Below, one piece after another: positions 14,101-14,723 of a stretch of 14,723 nucleotides of DNA (positions are counted from its first letter, which is position 1; the number at the start of each line of letters is the position of its first letter). The translations under genes were made by a program, and so were the position numbers. Origin of the DNA: Thiobacillus sp. (lineage in GTDB: Bacteria; Pseudomonadota; Gammaproteobacteria; Burkholderiales; Thiobacillaceae); NCBI GenBank assembly GCA_020217265.1, contig JAIWOS010000032.1, positions 1 to 14,723 of the forward strand. Direction: 5' to 3'. Under the pieces are notes generated by a model. The model had not been told where the DNA came from, did not search any database, and worked only from the letters and a program-made list of their open reading frames with translations.

Positions 14101-14723
14101 CTAGCGGCGCACCATGTCCATGATCCTGCCCATGTCGAGCGTGCCGGCCTGCTGCTGCATCTGCGGCAGGTAGCGCGCCTGCATCTCCCTGGCCGGCCCC
14201 AGCAGGGTCTGGAAGGTTTCCCTCAGCACGGCGGCGTTCATCGTCCGCCCGCCTGCATAGTAGCGCCTGGCGAGCTGGCCGAGCGCGTAGGTGGTGGCAA
14301 ACGAGAACGCCATGCCGGTGGCGGCGCCGCCGAGCTTGCCGACGGCCTTGCCCGCCGCCTTGCCGAGCAGGCCGCCCAGGAGCTTGCGGCCGAACTGCTC
14401 CAGGTACTGCGAGGTGAGCCCCACGCCGGCGGCGGCGATGAAGTCCTTGATGTGCCCCTGGTCGAGCGCGTAGCCATGCGCCTTGCCGATGCCGTACACC
14501 ATCTTGATCTGCAGCGGGATGATCGCCATCGACGCCCACGACTGCGGCAGCAACTCCAGCGCGCCGGCTAGGAGGCTGGTGTTGAGGATGGTCTTGTCGA
14601 GCTCGGCTTCCGGCACGTTCGCCTGCGAAGCGACGACGGGCCCGGGGGCGGCCGCCGCAGCGCCCGCGACCGCCACCGGCGCGGCTGCTGCCGTGAGTTC
14701 CACGACGCGATCCGCCTCGGCCT
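14101..14723 (-). CDS. DUF697-like membrane protein (5' end outside window)
   Basis: The frame is open to the right edge; a GTG at 14703 could start a 200-residue product, but the upstream codons are also open, so the real start is probably beyond the window. The N-terminus is Ala/Pro-rich and low in complexity. From about residue 35 of that 200-residue version, a hydrophobic helical domain begins (SLLAGALELLPQSWASMAII, then PLQIKMVYGIGKAHGYALDQ). It continues through a Gly/Ala-Lys-rich amphipathic stretch (LLGGLLGKAAGKAVGKLGG) into a further helix. The pattern 'two helices around Q-x-K-M then G-rich helix' resembles DUF697 proteins, related to E. coli YcjF and often paired with GTPases. The C-terminus is Gln/Met-rich. 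Function unknown. Confidence 0.7.
   Translation of the reverse strand, partial: AEADRVVELTAAAAPVAVAGAAAAAPGPVVASQANVPEAELDKTILNTSLLAGALELLPQSWASMAIIPLQIKMVYGIGKAHGYALDQGHIKDFIAAAGVGLTSQYLEQFGRKLLGGLLGKAAGKAVGKLGGAATGMAFSFATTYALGQLARRYYAGGRTMNAAVLRETFQTLLGPAREMQARYLPQMQQQAGTLDMGRIMDMVRR

Noticed and set aside
1..14723. Mobile elements, CRISPR arrays, toxin-antitoxin or defence genes, tRNA genes
   Set aside because: No regularly spaced repeats, complete transposase, integrase, terminal repeats or tRNA-like cloverleaf were seen by eye. All larger stretches are explained by housekeeping genes.

Overview
The window is 14.7 kb of GC-rich chromosome with closely packed housekeeping genes. Gene content and order (coaBC-dut, radC-rpmB-rpmG, a Pseudomonas-type DesA desaturase with a long C-terminal tail, an RsmB/NOP methyltransferase, PsiE and AI-2E/PerM membrane proteins) point to a Proteobacterium, most likely a betaproteobacterium. 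A Thiobacillus-like sulfur oxidiser is my guess, but nothing in the window proves it. I see no phage, insertion sequence, CRISPR array, tRNA or rRNA.

Region 1 (1-4.2 kb): the 3' part of lnt (apolipoprotein N-acyltransferase) runs rightward off the left edge. It converges, with a 17-bp overlap, on a leftward gene for a membrane-bound diguanylate cyclase. Upstream of that cyclase lie dut (dUTPase) and coaBC (coenzyme A synthesis), also leftward. Region 2 (4.2-5.5 kb): radC, rpmB (L28) and rpmG (L33) read rightward, divergent from coaBC. A palindrome between coaBC and radC appears to hold both -10 boxes. rpmB has an extended -10 promoter and a strongly foldable 5' leader, and rpmG ends at a near-ideal bidirectional terminator.

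Region 3 (5.5-11.2 kb), all leftward: a long-chain acyl-CoA synthetase, a FadL-type outer-membrane fatty acid porin, an MscS-type channel and an acyl-CoA delta-9 desaturase. Together they suggest capture, activation and desaturation of exogenous fatty acids; the channel starts 7 nt after the porin stop. Region 4 (11.2-14.7 kb), also leftward: an RsmB/NOP RNA methyltransferase, a PsiE-family protein, an AI-2E/PerM-family permease and, cut by the right edge, a DUF697-like membrane protein. The seven genes from the right edge to mscS are separated by at most 65 bp and could be one long or several nested transcription units.

No clearly new multi-gene system is visible. The points most worth checking are the rpmB leader structure, the transposase-like C-terminal tail of the desaturase, the diguanylate cyclase in the position that algC occupies in Pseudomonas, and the symmetric coaBC/radC promoter.
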